Shown one piece after another: positions 8,024 through 16,184 of a stretch of DNA of 64,000 nt. The notes under the pieces were generated by a model that was not told the DNA's origin, ran no database searches, and saw only the letters and a list, made by a program, of their open reading frames with translations. Position 1 is the stretch's first letter; the number at the start of each line of letters is the position of its first letter. The position numbers and the translations under genes were made by a program. The stretch is from Saprospiraceae bacterium (GTDB lineage Bacteria; Bacteroidota; Bacteroidia; Chitinophagales; Saprospiraceae): the NCBI GenBank assembly GCA_016715465.1, contig JADKAA010000029.1:2542001-2606000 (forward strand). The letters run 5' to 3'.

Positions 8024-11000
8024 TTATGGTTTTAAGGTACAGGATCCAAATATATTTACACTGGCAGCCACTGTGCTGTTGAGCAGACCAATTGGAGAAA
8101 CAATCGGATTCTTCAACAAATCCACATCTGTCAAATTTAACACACCGCTGTTTGAAATGGCACCCAGGGTAGAGTTAGACGCCCGGATATTTAAACCGAT
8201 TAAGCCAATGGTCTTTCCCTGCTCTATGACCAGCGTCGGATTTGCTGATGTCGACGTGATGGTAATGTTGTCACCGGGGTTTGCCAAAAGCACAAGATTT
8301 TTAGAGAACACCAGGTTGTTATTACCTAAATCTATGGTTTGATTCTTAAGGGTGTTGCTAAACCGGATGGTGTCTCCAGGCTCAGCACAAATAAGGGCAG
8401 TAGGAAGACTGCCAATGCCGGAAGTGTAGGGGTGTTCAACTAAAAGACGACAAAAGCGGGTATAACAACCTATAAAAGCCCAGTTATTCAAAGAACCCCC
8501 ATCTCCGGTCTGAATATCTTCCACACGAAGTTTCCAGCTACCATAAGCAGAAGCCCCCTCAAATACAGCCAAGGGGTTGGAGGGTTTATAGGTAAGTCCA
8601 TTGTTTGGAGGACAGGGGTGTGCAGATGAAGAAACAGCATCGCTGAAATTGATGTCAAAATTGTCTTCATCGTTGCATGGGCGATCCCAGAAAAGATCTT
8701 CTGTCCCGCCGGGAGAAGAGAGGAAAAACTTCAGATTGTCCATAAAGCTGTGGACACCTTCCAGGTCATAAACTTGCAATGAATCCAATACCGCTTTATC
8801 GTAAGTAGTTTGGGAAGAGGATACCGTAACGGGACCCGCAGAACTAATGCTTAAGGGCACATTGCCGCTTTGATAATACTGGCAATTTCTTACTGTAAAA
8901 GATATCGGAGAGCTCCAGGCATTTGCAACACAATTGTTATTTGCCCGTACCCGCCAGAAATAGGTAGTTCCTCCTGTAAGCGGAGCAGGCAGGACAACAG
9001 AGGTGGTGTTGGTGGTGCCGGAAGCTGAAAGGAAGGAAAAGGAAGAGGACAAAGAGACCTCATATGTATAGGTATTTATGCCCGAAAGCCCTGTCCACTG
9101 CAAGGAAGGTTTAAACCAAACATTGGTGGCTCCGGCCAAAGGAAACACAGCGGTTGGAGCTGCTTGGATGGCGTCAAGGTTTAGGGTAAAAGGTATTTCT
9201 TTCAATATGTTTCCAGATACACCGCGAATGGTTGTCGATAAGGTTCCTGTGCCATTGATCAGATTTGAAATCGTGAGGGTTACAGGGGTATTTGGAAGCA
9301 CAGGGTTTGTTGAGAACACGGCAGAGGCACCGGGAGGGAGATTGAGTACCGAGAGTGTTACCAGCAAATTAAAGCCATTTACGGGCAGTACAGTGACGGT
9401 AGTTTGTGCGGATCCTGTATTACACAAGGACACTTCTGCCGGTTCTGCCAGGAGATTGAAGGTAGCAGGATTCGCCAGGATGGTGATGTTGGCATTGTTG
9501 ACGTCAAAGAAGACATTATTTGCCCCCTTCACCATAAAGCGGGCAGAGGTAGATGTTCCCAGGGGCACGGTGATGGTTTCGTTACCGTCATTTGGTGTTC
9601 CGGAGACTAAAGTAACCGGATAGGTAAGACCGCCATCATAGGATAAATAAATGTCCACATTGGCGCAACTCACCGGACTGTTGGTGGTGTTCGCTACGTT
9701 CCACATGATGGTAGCCTGCTGGCCTTCAGTCCAGGATGAAGCGGAGTTTTGAGAGGTCACGGTAAAAGGGCCGATACCGGCTACGGTGGTGACCGTCATG
9801 TTTTCTTCGTCAGTGCATCCCGCAATGTTGTGATAGTCTCTAACAGTTGCCCGGAAGGTCATGGTTCTGGCCACAGATGGCAACACTTCCCAGGTATTTG
9901 CTGTGCTGCCGGCAAGAACGGTGGCCAGCGCAGGGAAATAGCGCGAAGGGGAAGAAACCGGGGTTAAACTACGAAAAGCAGGTCCTGAGGTGTTGGTTGC
10001 AGCCGGCGGCATTGTTTGTGCCGGATTAGAAAAACTATTCATTTGCTCCCAACAATACACCATCGGGTCACCATCGGGGTCGGTGGCAGAAGCCGTCAGC
10101 ACAAAGGGAGTAGAGATTGGTATGCTGTAACTGCTCAAAGCGGACATAGCCGGAGGTTGGTTGCCAAAAGTAATGCCGACATAACAGTTATTGGCAGGCA
10201 GTTCTAGTTCTGTTTTGATCTCCTGAATACTGCGTGCGTGATAATAAGCATCGCTATTGTTTTGCACATTTGGCGAACAAATGCCGGCATAACCCATAAT
10301 GGTAGAAGCACTACCTGGTTCCATTGCAGCAGCAGCTACGCGATTGCAGTTGTTGTATTGGGTGTGATTACCCCCTAGCTGGTGACCCATTTCATGGGCT
10401 ACATAATCAATGGTAAACGGGTCGCCAACGGGACTTGAACTACCAGTAACGCCCTTAGCCTTATTATTGGATTCGCAGATAGAACCAAGCCATGCCACTC
10501 CGCCACCGCCTGTGCTGAACACATGGCCCATGTCATAATTTGCTGCACCGATCACATTGGTGCAGGTAGTTTGATTTTCACCGAGCATCGTGCTGCCGTT
10601 GCCATTGGTGTAGGGGTCGGTGGCAGCATCATAATAGAAAATATTGGACGTGGTGCCCACTAGAATAAACCTTATGGTAATATCTTTTTCCAGCACACCA
10701 TTTACCCGGTTCATGGCAACGGTTACTGCGGAAAGAACCAAAGAAGACTGGGCTGCAGAAGTGGCACCATGAAAAATGGAATACTCTGCCGTGGTAGCTA
10801 AAGCAAGGCGATAGGAACGAAAGATACAATCACCTGCCCGGTCTTCTCCGCTGTGCTGGCGTTCAGCCTCTTCTTCCTGAAAATCGCAGGTCCACTCGTG
10901 GGGGTTCACCAGGTCTTTTTTGTAATACACAACCTTATGTACCTTATCTCCCCGCTGATAATGGTCAATGTATGAATTGCCTCCTTCATCGGAAATGACT

Positions 11001-11407
11001 GCGCGGAAGCCATAGTCTGTATAATCAGCCCGTATGCGTTTGTGAGGGTCAGATACAGAAACACCGTGAAAAGTCCGGATATTCGGATATTTGTCTGCAA
11101 GCTCAGTTTCCATCATGTCGTATTGTACCATGCGGAATTGATCGAATTGGCCATCGGCTGCAGGTACTGTAATGATGGCATCACTGTTGGCTGGGTTTGT
11201 TTCGCTCTCAGCAGGTGCCAGCCATAAGATGGCTTTTATGGCTGCATCGTCTAGGGCGAAAACCTTTGAAATTGCCGGGTTGATGTCGATTTGCCCGACC
11301 GGGGAAATGTTCTCTTTTATTTTGGGTTCCCAGGATTGAGCATGGGAAATAAAACAAGAAAATAATACAGAAAAAACGAAAAAAGAGCGGAAAAAGACCA
11401 ACCTCAT
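8024..11407 (-). CDS. Secreted reprolysin-like zinc metalloprotease with P domain
   Basis: From the ATG at 11407 (1127 residues) the protein has a Sec signal (MRLVFFRSF... HAQ), a propeptide-like region, and a metzincin catalytic domain with HEMGHQLGGNH at residues 338-348 (three zinc histidines, catalytic Glu339) and a downstream Met-turn candidate (STIMGYAGICS). Ig/fibronectin-like modules follow (about 430-840), then a proprotein-convertase P domain (about 841-980, SLQVYDLEG...DNLKFFLSSPGG...WKLRVED). It probably degrades extracellular protein. The frame opens at 11485, but the extra 26 residues precede the signal peptide and are not like a leader. I see no type A T9SS sorting domain at the C-terminus (ends SCTLKP), which is odd for such a protein in this phylum; the export route across the outer membrane is therefore unclear. 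Confidence 0.9.
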   Translation of the reverse strand: MRLVFFRSFFVFSVLFSCFISHAQSWEPKIKENISPVGQIDINPAISKVFALDDAAIKAILWLAPAESETNPANSDAIITVPAADGQFDQFRMVQYDMMETELADKYPNIRTFHGVSVSDPHKRIRADYTDYGFRAVISDEGGNSYIDHYQRGDKVHKVVYYKKDLVNPHEWTCDFQEEEAERQHSGEDRAGDCIFRSYRLALATTAEYSIFHGATSAAQSSLVLSAVTVAMNRVNGVLEKDITIRFILVGTTSNIFYYDAATDPYTNGNGSTMLGENQTTCTNVIGAANYDMGHVFSTGGGGVAWLGSICESNNKAKGVTGSSSPVGDPFTIDYVAHEMGHQLGGNHTQYNNCNRVAAAAMEPGSASTIMGYAGICSPNVQNNSDAYYHARSIQEIKTELELPANNCYVGITFGNQPPAMSALSSYSIPISTPFVLTASATDPDGDPMVYCWEQMNSFSNPAQTMPPAATNTSGPAFRSLTPVSSPSRYFPALATVLAGSTANTWEVLPSVARTMTFRATVRDYHNIAGCTDEENMTVTTVAGIGPFTVTSQNSASSWTEGQQATIMWNVANTTNSPVSCANVDIYLSYDGGLTYPVTLVSGTPNDGNETITVPLGTSTSARFMVKGANNVFFDVNNANITILANPATFNLLAEPAEVSLCNTGSAQTTVTVLPVNGFNLLVTLSVLNLPPGASAVFSTNPVLPNTPVTLTISNLINGTGTLSTTIRGVSGNILKEIPFTLNLDAIQAAPTAVFPLAGATNVWFKPSLQWTGLSGINTYTYEVSLSSSFSFLSASGTTNTTSVVLPAPLTGGTTYFWRVRANNNCVANAWSSPISFTVRNCQYYQSGNVPLSISSAGPVTVSSSQTTYDKAVLDSLQVYDLEGVHSFMDNLKFFLSSPGGTEDLFWDRPCNDEDNFDINFSDAVSSSAHPCPPNNGLTYKPSNPLAVFEGASAYGSWKLRVEDIQTGDGGSLNNWAFIGCYTRFCRLLVEHPYTSGIGSLPTALICAEPGDTIRFSNTLKNQTIDLGNNNLVFSKNLVLLANPGDNITITSTSANPTLVIEQGKTIGLIGLNIRASNSTLGAISNSGVLNLTDVDLLKNPIVSPIGLLNSTVAASVNIFGSCTLKP

Positions 11408-11534
11408 ACTATACTTTATTTGGAAATGCGAAAATAATGCAATTGTACTATTGTTATAACAAATAATTATCCATTCCACCCCCATTCAGGTAGAATAATT
11501 ACCAAGTCCGTCCCAAAACCGGGAGTATCCGGAT

Positions 11535-11891
11535 TTAAGAAAGTCGATTTTTTCTGGCGGCAATAAAACTCCGGATAAAATAGACCAGGGCTACCAGGTT
11601 GGTCAGCACCATAATGGAAATCCTGGCTATGGGAATATTTTCACCTCGCTTAATGGCACCCGGAAGTGCCATTACAACTAGGGAAATCAGAGCCACCAAG
11701 GTGACAATTACGGCCACGTGGGCCTGCGCTTTTTGTTCATTTTTTACCCCCTGACTCATCACCACCAGGATTACTCCCATAAATACGGGAATAAGGGCTG
11801 TGGGTGATGGGTTGTCGGAGCTTGTATATCCTCACAAACCTAGCAGGATCATGGCTGTGGCATTTACCAGGTTGGCAACATGTGCATTCAT
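11535..11891 (-). pseudogene. Small two- to three-helix membrane protein interrupted by in-frame TGA
   Basis: A frame starting at 11891 (MNAHVANLVNATAMILLGL) meets TGA at 11832-11834 and then continues in the same frame with GYTSSDNPSPTALIPVFMGV to the stop at 11535. The joined product would be 118 residues with hydrophobic segments near residues 10-20, 35-48, 60-80 and 90-110. The part after the TGA can also start at 11780 (81 residues). The hydrophobic pattern runs smoothly across the TGA, and one base change (TGG to TGA) would restore a tryptophan. Other genes here end in TGA, so the code is not recoded. Either a recent nonsense mutation, a sequence error, or restart at 11780. Function unknown. 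Confidence 0.6.
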
Positions 11892-12000
11892 AAAATTGTT
11901 TTTTTGTACAACAATTGTTTTTTAAAAGTGTTTTTTTCGTAACCACAACGGCGTGTTCCATCAACATTTGAGTTCAACGCCACGAAGGCAAAAACTCCAT

Positions 12001-12996
12001 TTAGCGGGACTTCAAAATGGAGTTAATTTCGTTAATTTCATCTTCGGTGAAAGCCGTGTTTTCCACACACTTCATATTGGAAGCCAATTGCGCCACGCTG
12101 CTGGCACCTACCAGTACCGTAGTAATAACAGGATTGTGCAACAGCCAGGACAACGCGAGCTGTGAAATGGTTTGTGAGCGCAGTTGGGCCAATGCTTTCA
12201 ATTTTTTCACCTGACTTATTTTGGGTTCATCTACGTCCCCAGGTTGTAGGAAACCATGGCTTTTTGCGGCGCGGGAATCGTTCGGTATGCCATCGAGATA
12301 TTTGTCTGTGAGCAGACCTTGTGCCAGGGGTGAAAAGGGAATACATCCAACCCCGTTTTTTTGCAACACCTCTAGCAAACCCGCTTCTGGATCGCGCGCA
12401 AACATAGAATATTTGGGTTGGTGGATGAGACAGGGGGTGCCCATTTTATTTAATACTGTCAATGCTACCTCTGTTTCGGAGGCGGAGTAATTGGAAAGTC
12501 CGGCGTATAATGCCTTACCGCTTTGTACGGCAAAGGCCAGAGCAGACATGGTTTCTTCCATGGGGGTGTTTGGATCCGGACGGTGGGAATAAAAAATATC
12601 CACGTATTCAAGGTCCATTCTTTTCAGGCTTTGATTGAGGCTGTTGACCAGGTATTTTTTACTGCCCCATTCGCCGTATGGGCCGTCCCACATGCGGTAA
12701 CCGGCTTTGGTGGAAATTACCAGTTCATCCCTGAGACTGCCCGGAAAATCCTTTTTGAGGATTAAACCAAAGTTCTCTTCTGCAGATCCGGGAGGAGGTC
12801 CGTAGTTGTTGGCCAGGTCAAAATGGGTGATGCCGTTGTCAAAAGCATATTGCACCATGGCCCGCCCGTTTTCGAAAACATCAACGCCACCGAAATTGTG
12901 CCACAAGCCCAGTGAAATTTCGGGCAACAGCAAGCCGCTTTTGCCAGTGCGTCGGTATTTCATTTGCGCATATCTTTCTGACGAGGGTGTGTACAT
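12001..12996 (-). CDS. Aldo/keto reductase, L-glyceraldehyde 3-phosphate reductase type
   Basis: The 331-residue protein closely follows the YghZ/Gpr subfamily of NADPH-dependent aldo/keto reductases, which reduce L-glyceraldehyde 3-phosphate and methylglyoxal and so remove reactive aldehydes. The catalytic tetrad is visible: Asp and Tyr in HFDLANNYGPPPGSAEE (near residue 60), Lys in ISTKAGYRM and His in FYSHRPDPNTP. The NADP-binding end of the barrel (VLVGASSVAQLASN) lies near residue 300. The start MYTPSSERYAQMKYRRTG aligns with the N-terminus of the E. coli relative, so the first Met is kept. It is the last gene of hflX - M29 peptidase - this gene, starting 13 bases after the previous stop. 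Confidence 0.92.
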   Translation of the reverse strand: MYTPSSERYAQMKYRRTGKSGLLLPEISLGLWHNFGGVDVFENGRAMVQYAFDNGITHFDLANNYGPPPGSAEENFGLILKKDFPGSLRDELVISTKAGYRMWDGPYGEWGSKKYLVNSLNQSLKRMDLEYVDIFYSHRPDPNTPMEETMSALAFAVQSGKALYAGLSNYSASETEVALTVLNKMGTPCLIHQPKYSMFARDPEAGLLEVLQKNGVGCIPFSPLAQGLLTDKYLDGIPNDSRAAKSHGFLQPGDVDEPKISQVKKLKALAQLRSQTISQLALSWLLHNPVITTVLVGASSVAQLASNMKCVENTAFTEDEINEINSILKSR

Positions 12997-13008
12997 TTTT
13001 CTATTTTT

Positions 13009-14100
13009 TTATATGATAAAATGACCGTTTTCATAAATAACCATGCCATCGGCAATGATTTTACCCTGTTGCATGCCGGCGATCATATCCCAGTGTACCG
13101 TCGATTCATTGAGTCCACCGGTTTGTTTATAAGACTGACCAACGGCCATGTGAATGGTTCCTCCGATTTTTTCGTCGAAGAGGATGTTTTTTGTTGCGCG
13201 GTTGATGCCATAATTGGTACCAACGGCTACTTCGCCAAACATTCTTGCCCCTTCGATGTCCATGATGTGATCCAAAAAAGCCTGTCCCAATTCTGCAGAC
13301 CACCGGGTAATGAGACCATCCTGTACTTCCAGGGTAATGCCTCGTACTTCGTTTCCATTGTAAATGGAAGGATAATCAAAATAAATGGACCCAGTTACTG
13401 AGTTTTCCACCGGCCCAGTAAAAACCTCCCCTGAAGGCATATTGGCTTTGCCATCCGAGTTGATCCAGGTACGGCCCCTCACCGAAAAATGGATCTCAGA
13501 TCGTTCATTCAGGTAAGTGATCTCGTCGCAGCCATTCAAATGGTCCACGATATTTTGCTGACTTTTACCCAGGTCTTTCCACGCCTGAATGGGGTCATCT
13601 TCATACAATTTGCAGGCGTTAAACACAAATTTTGAATAGGCCTCCTGGCTCATGCCCGCTTCCTGTGCCGAAGCATGGGTAGGAAACTGACAAAGACAAC
13701 GCCTTAGGGCTCCGGAAGCCGTTCGGTCAAAATAGTCATTGTTGATGCCGGCAAAGGCCCTCAATCGTTGCTTTTGTTTTTCTTTGTTAAGGTCCTGGTC
13801 TTCCTTTAAGTTGAATGGCGCGCGAATGGCCAGGTAGGCATCAAATTCTTTCATGGCCATTGCCTGAAAAGGGCCAGGTGTATTAATGAGAGATGCGGGG
13901 GCTTCTTCGACCAGGATGCGGTTCATTTCGGAAAAAGAAAAAGCAATTTCGGTTACCACACCCAGACGGCATGCTTCACGATAAACCTCCTTTACAAGGG
14001 GTTCTGCCTGAAGTGACGCAGCGATGAAGAGGCGATCCCCTTCTTTGAGTGAAAGGCAATAGTGCGATAGCAGCGAAGCGTATTTACTCCACATCTCCAT
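13009..14100 (-). CDS. M29 family aminopeptidase
   Basis: Members of the M29 (AmpS/PepS/aminopeptidase T) family remove N-terminal residues using a two-metal centre in a cytoplasmic dimer. This 363-residue protein lacks a signal peptide. Likely metal ligands and catalytic residues are visible in family order: SGEVFTGP (Glu, near residue 225), MFGEVAVGTN (Glu, near 290), GTIHMAVGQSY (His and Tyr, near 315) and STVHWDMI (His and Asp, near 340). The start lies 17 bases inside the end of hflX, so the two are coupled; a second ATG two codons later is also possible. Substrate preference cannot be read from sequence. Confidence 0.9.
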   Translation of the reverse strand: MEMWSKYASLLSHYCLSLKEGDRLFIAASLQAEPLVKEVYREACRLGVVTEIAFSFSEMNRILVEEAPASLINTPGPFQAMAMKEFDAYLAIRAPFNLKEDQDLNKEKQKQRLRAFAGINNDYFDRTASGALRRCLCQFPTHASAQEAGMSQEAYSKFVFNACKLYEDDPIQAWKDLGKSQQNIVDHLNGCDEITYLNERSEIHFSVRGRTWINSDGKANMPSGEVFTGPVENSVTGSIYFDYPSIYNGNEVRGITLEVQDGLITRWSAELGQAFLDHIMDIEGARMFGEVAVGTNYGINRATKNILFDEKIGGTIHMAVGQSYKQTGGLNESTVHWDMIAGMQQGKIIADGMVIYENGHFII

Positions 14101-15322
14101 CGTCGTAAGTGTTCCAGGTTTTAGGTCTGTATGGATACCTAATGGTGTATTGGATCTCGATCATAGACCTCAGCTTTGCCTTCAGTTCTGTGATGTGTTC
14201 CTGAGTGGTGGCAGAGATAAATACATTGTCAAATTCAAAAGAATTTTTGAGGGTTTCTTTGAGTTCTGCCATGATGGCCGATTTGGTATTGTCATCGAGG
14301 TATCGGTCAAAATAACGATCTCTATACAGGTCAACTTTATTAAACACAATTAACGTGGGTTTATTGACAACACCCAAATCCTGTAGGGTGGCATTCACGG
14401 TCCGGATATGGTCCTGGTATTGCGGGTGCGCCAGGTCCACTACGTGAATGAGGATGTCACTTTCTTTAACCTCGTCCAGGGTACTCTTAAAACTCTCAAT
14501 GAGGTGGTGAGGCAGTTTGCGGATAAAACCAACGGTGTCGGATAACAAAAAAGGAATTTCACCAATAACAACTTTCCTTACGGTAGTATCAAGAGTGGCG
14601 AACAACTTGTTTTCTGCCAACACTTCAGATCTGCTCAACAGGTTCATTAGCGTGGATTTTCCTACGTTGGTATAACCGATAAGCGCAACGCGAATCAGTT
14701 CTCCCCTGGTCTTTCTCTGTGTCTGCGATTGTTTGTCAATTTTTGCCAGGCGCTCTTTCAGTAAAGCAATTTTATCGCGTACAATCCTTCGGTCGGTTTC
14801 GATTTCCTGTTCACCGGGGCCCCTCATACCGATACCCCCTTTTTGTCGTTCAAGGTGGTTCCACATACCCCTGAGTCTAGGGAGTAAATATTGGGTCTGG
14901 GCCAGTTCCACCTGGGTTTTTGCCTGGGCCGTTTGCGCCCGACTTGCAAATATGTCGAGAATGAGGGAACTTCGGTCCACAATTTTTACTTTGAGGTTTT
15001 CCTCAAGGATGTTAATCTGTTTGCCAGAAAGGTCATCGTCAAAAATGGCCAGGGTGATTTCAGGATGGGCCTGGATGTACCTGGCTATCTCTTCCATCTT
15101 GCCCTTTCCGATGAAGGTCCTTGGGTCCGGGTTTTGTTTTTGAATAAACACCTTTAAGGTATCGGCTCCTGCTGTTTGTGCCAAAAACTCCAGCTCATCG
15201 AGATATTCCTTGACCACTGATTCATTAAGTTCCTGAGTAACAAGGCCTACCAATACACAATACTCCCTTTCCGGAGCTGTTGCTGTATTTTTTTTCTTAT
15301 TTAAATCCCACTTTTCACTCAT
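14084..15322 (-). CDS. hflX: Ribosome-associated GTPase HflX
   Basis: HflX splits stalled ribosomes during stress and binds the 50S subunit. From the ATG at 15322 the protein has 412 residues. An N-terminal HflX domain includes DPRTFIGKGK, followed by the coiled glycine-rich linker (GGIGMRGPGEQEIETDRR). The G domain has Walker A GYTNVGKST (near residue 215), DTVGF (G3), NKVD (G4) and ISAT (G5). The frame is open to 15469, but the extra 49 residues do not resemble the family and overlap the divergent gene's upstream region; MSEKWDLNKKK is the better start. It heads an operon with the M29 peptidase and the aldo/keto reductase. Confidence 0.95.
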   Translation of the reverse strand: MSEKWDLNKKKNTATAPEREYCVLVGLVTQELNESVVKEYLDELEFLAQTAGADTLKVFIQKQNPDPRTFIGKGKMEEIARYIQAHPEITLAIFDDDLSGKQINILEENLKVKIVDRSSLILDIFASRAQTAQAKTQVELAQTQYLLPRLRGMWNHLERQKGGIGMRGPGEQEIETDRRIVRDKIALLKERLAKIDKQSQTQRKTRGELIRVALIGYTNVGKSTLMNLLSRSEVLAENKLFATLDTTVRKVVIGEIPFLLSDTVGFIRKLPHHLIESFKSTLDEVKESDILIHVVDLAHPQYQDHIRTVNATLQDLGVVNKPTLIVFNKVDLYRDRYFDRYLDDNTKSAIMAELKETLKNSFEFDNVFISATTQEHITELKAKLRSMIEIQYTIRYPYRPKTWNTYDDGDVE

Positions 15323-15494
15323 ATATATTGCCCCAATAGGGTATCCAAAAGTATTGAATTGTTTTGACATCGGTTCGAATAGATTCGGGAGAAAAAATTT
15401 TTCCGGAATTCCGGGCTTTTTTCCTATCATTACATCCATATTTAATATGCTTTTAGTACCATTAATCAATCTTTATATTGTTAAAAATCAAATC

Positions 15495-15962
15495 ATGAAA
15501 AAACTATTTTTCGCTATTATTTTATTTTTCGCTATGTCATTTAGTACATTGAGTGCACAACAAGATTATGTGTGGGAATACTACGGTCTGGAAGTGACCG
15601 TTCCGGATGATTTTGAGGTAGTAAAAAACTCAGACACCGAATTCGAAATGAAAGGGGTGGGCATGGGTTTTTATATGTATCTTTTTGAAGAAGACATTGC
15701 TGTGGAGGACATGGATGTGGCCGTTGTAGATGTGGCCAATTCGATTGCCATGGAAGAAATTGATGCAGCACAGGTAATCCAGGGATCTGGCTTAGACGGC
15801 TACTACGTGGAGGGTTATAAAGAAGGGCTCAGGGTGATGCTGGCCGGCATGATTGACCCAAAAACGCAGACCAACTTTTTTATGCTCATTACTTTTTATG
15901 ATACCGATAATGTGGCAGAATCAGATGCCCTGGATATTATCCACAGCGTAAGGACAAGATAA
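15495..15962 (+). CDS. Small secreted protein of unknown function
   Basis: From the ATG at 15495 the protein has 155 residues with a clear signal peptide (MKKLFFAIILFFAMSFSTLSAQ). The longer open frame from 15354 adds a non-conserved stretch upstream of that signal. The mature protein is acidic, with an alternating beta-strand pattern (WEYYGLEVTVPDDFEVV; MGFYMYLFEEDI) and an end (DIIHSVRTR) like proteins that score a small change in a fitted value, but I recognise no family with confidence. It is divergent from hflX and ends at a strong terminator, so it is a single-gene unit, probably periplasmic. Confidence 0.75.
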   Translation: MKKLFFAIILFFAMSFSTLSAQQDYVWEYYGLEVTVPDDFEVVKNSDTEFEMKGVGMGFYMYLFEEDIAVEDMDVAVVDVANSIAMEEIDAAQVIQGSGLDGYYVEGYKEGLRVMLAGMIDPKTQTNFFMLITFYDTDNVAESDALDIIHSVRTR

Positions 15963-15971
15963 ATTCTGATA

Positions 15972-16000
15972 GGGGCGGCAATAATCGCCCCTTTTTTTCT
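15972..16000 (+). terminator. Rho-independent terminator
   Basis: AGGGGCG GCAATAAT CGCCCCT followed by TTTTTTT, ten bases after the stop of the small secreted protein. Confidence 0.9.
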
Positions 16001-16184
16001 TTGCATTTAAACCCGTCAACGTTTAAATAAAATCGATGGTTACTTCAAATCTCTTTATTTTATACACACAGTCATGAAACGGGTGTGCAGGTAGAAACGG
16101 ATCCGGGAGGACAAAGTCAATTTTTTGATAAGGTGATGAGACATACAGGGAATAGACTATTTTTATGGTTTAAATCCAATTGAT

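Noticed and set aside
9078..9623. 181-residue plus-strand frame inside the metalloprotease gene
   Set aside because: Antisense to a well-supported coding region with domain structure, and its composition mirrors the codons of the opposite strand.
11737..11967. 76-residue frame overlapping the small membrane protein
   Set aside because: Out of frame with the hydrophobic, TGA-interrupted reading frame, and cysteine-rich by chance.
15323..15469. 49-residue extension of HflX
   Set aside because: Not similar to the family and overlaps the divergent upstream region; the start at 15322 fits better.
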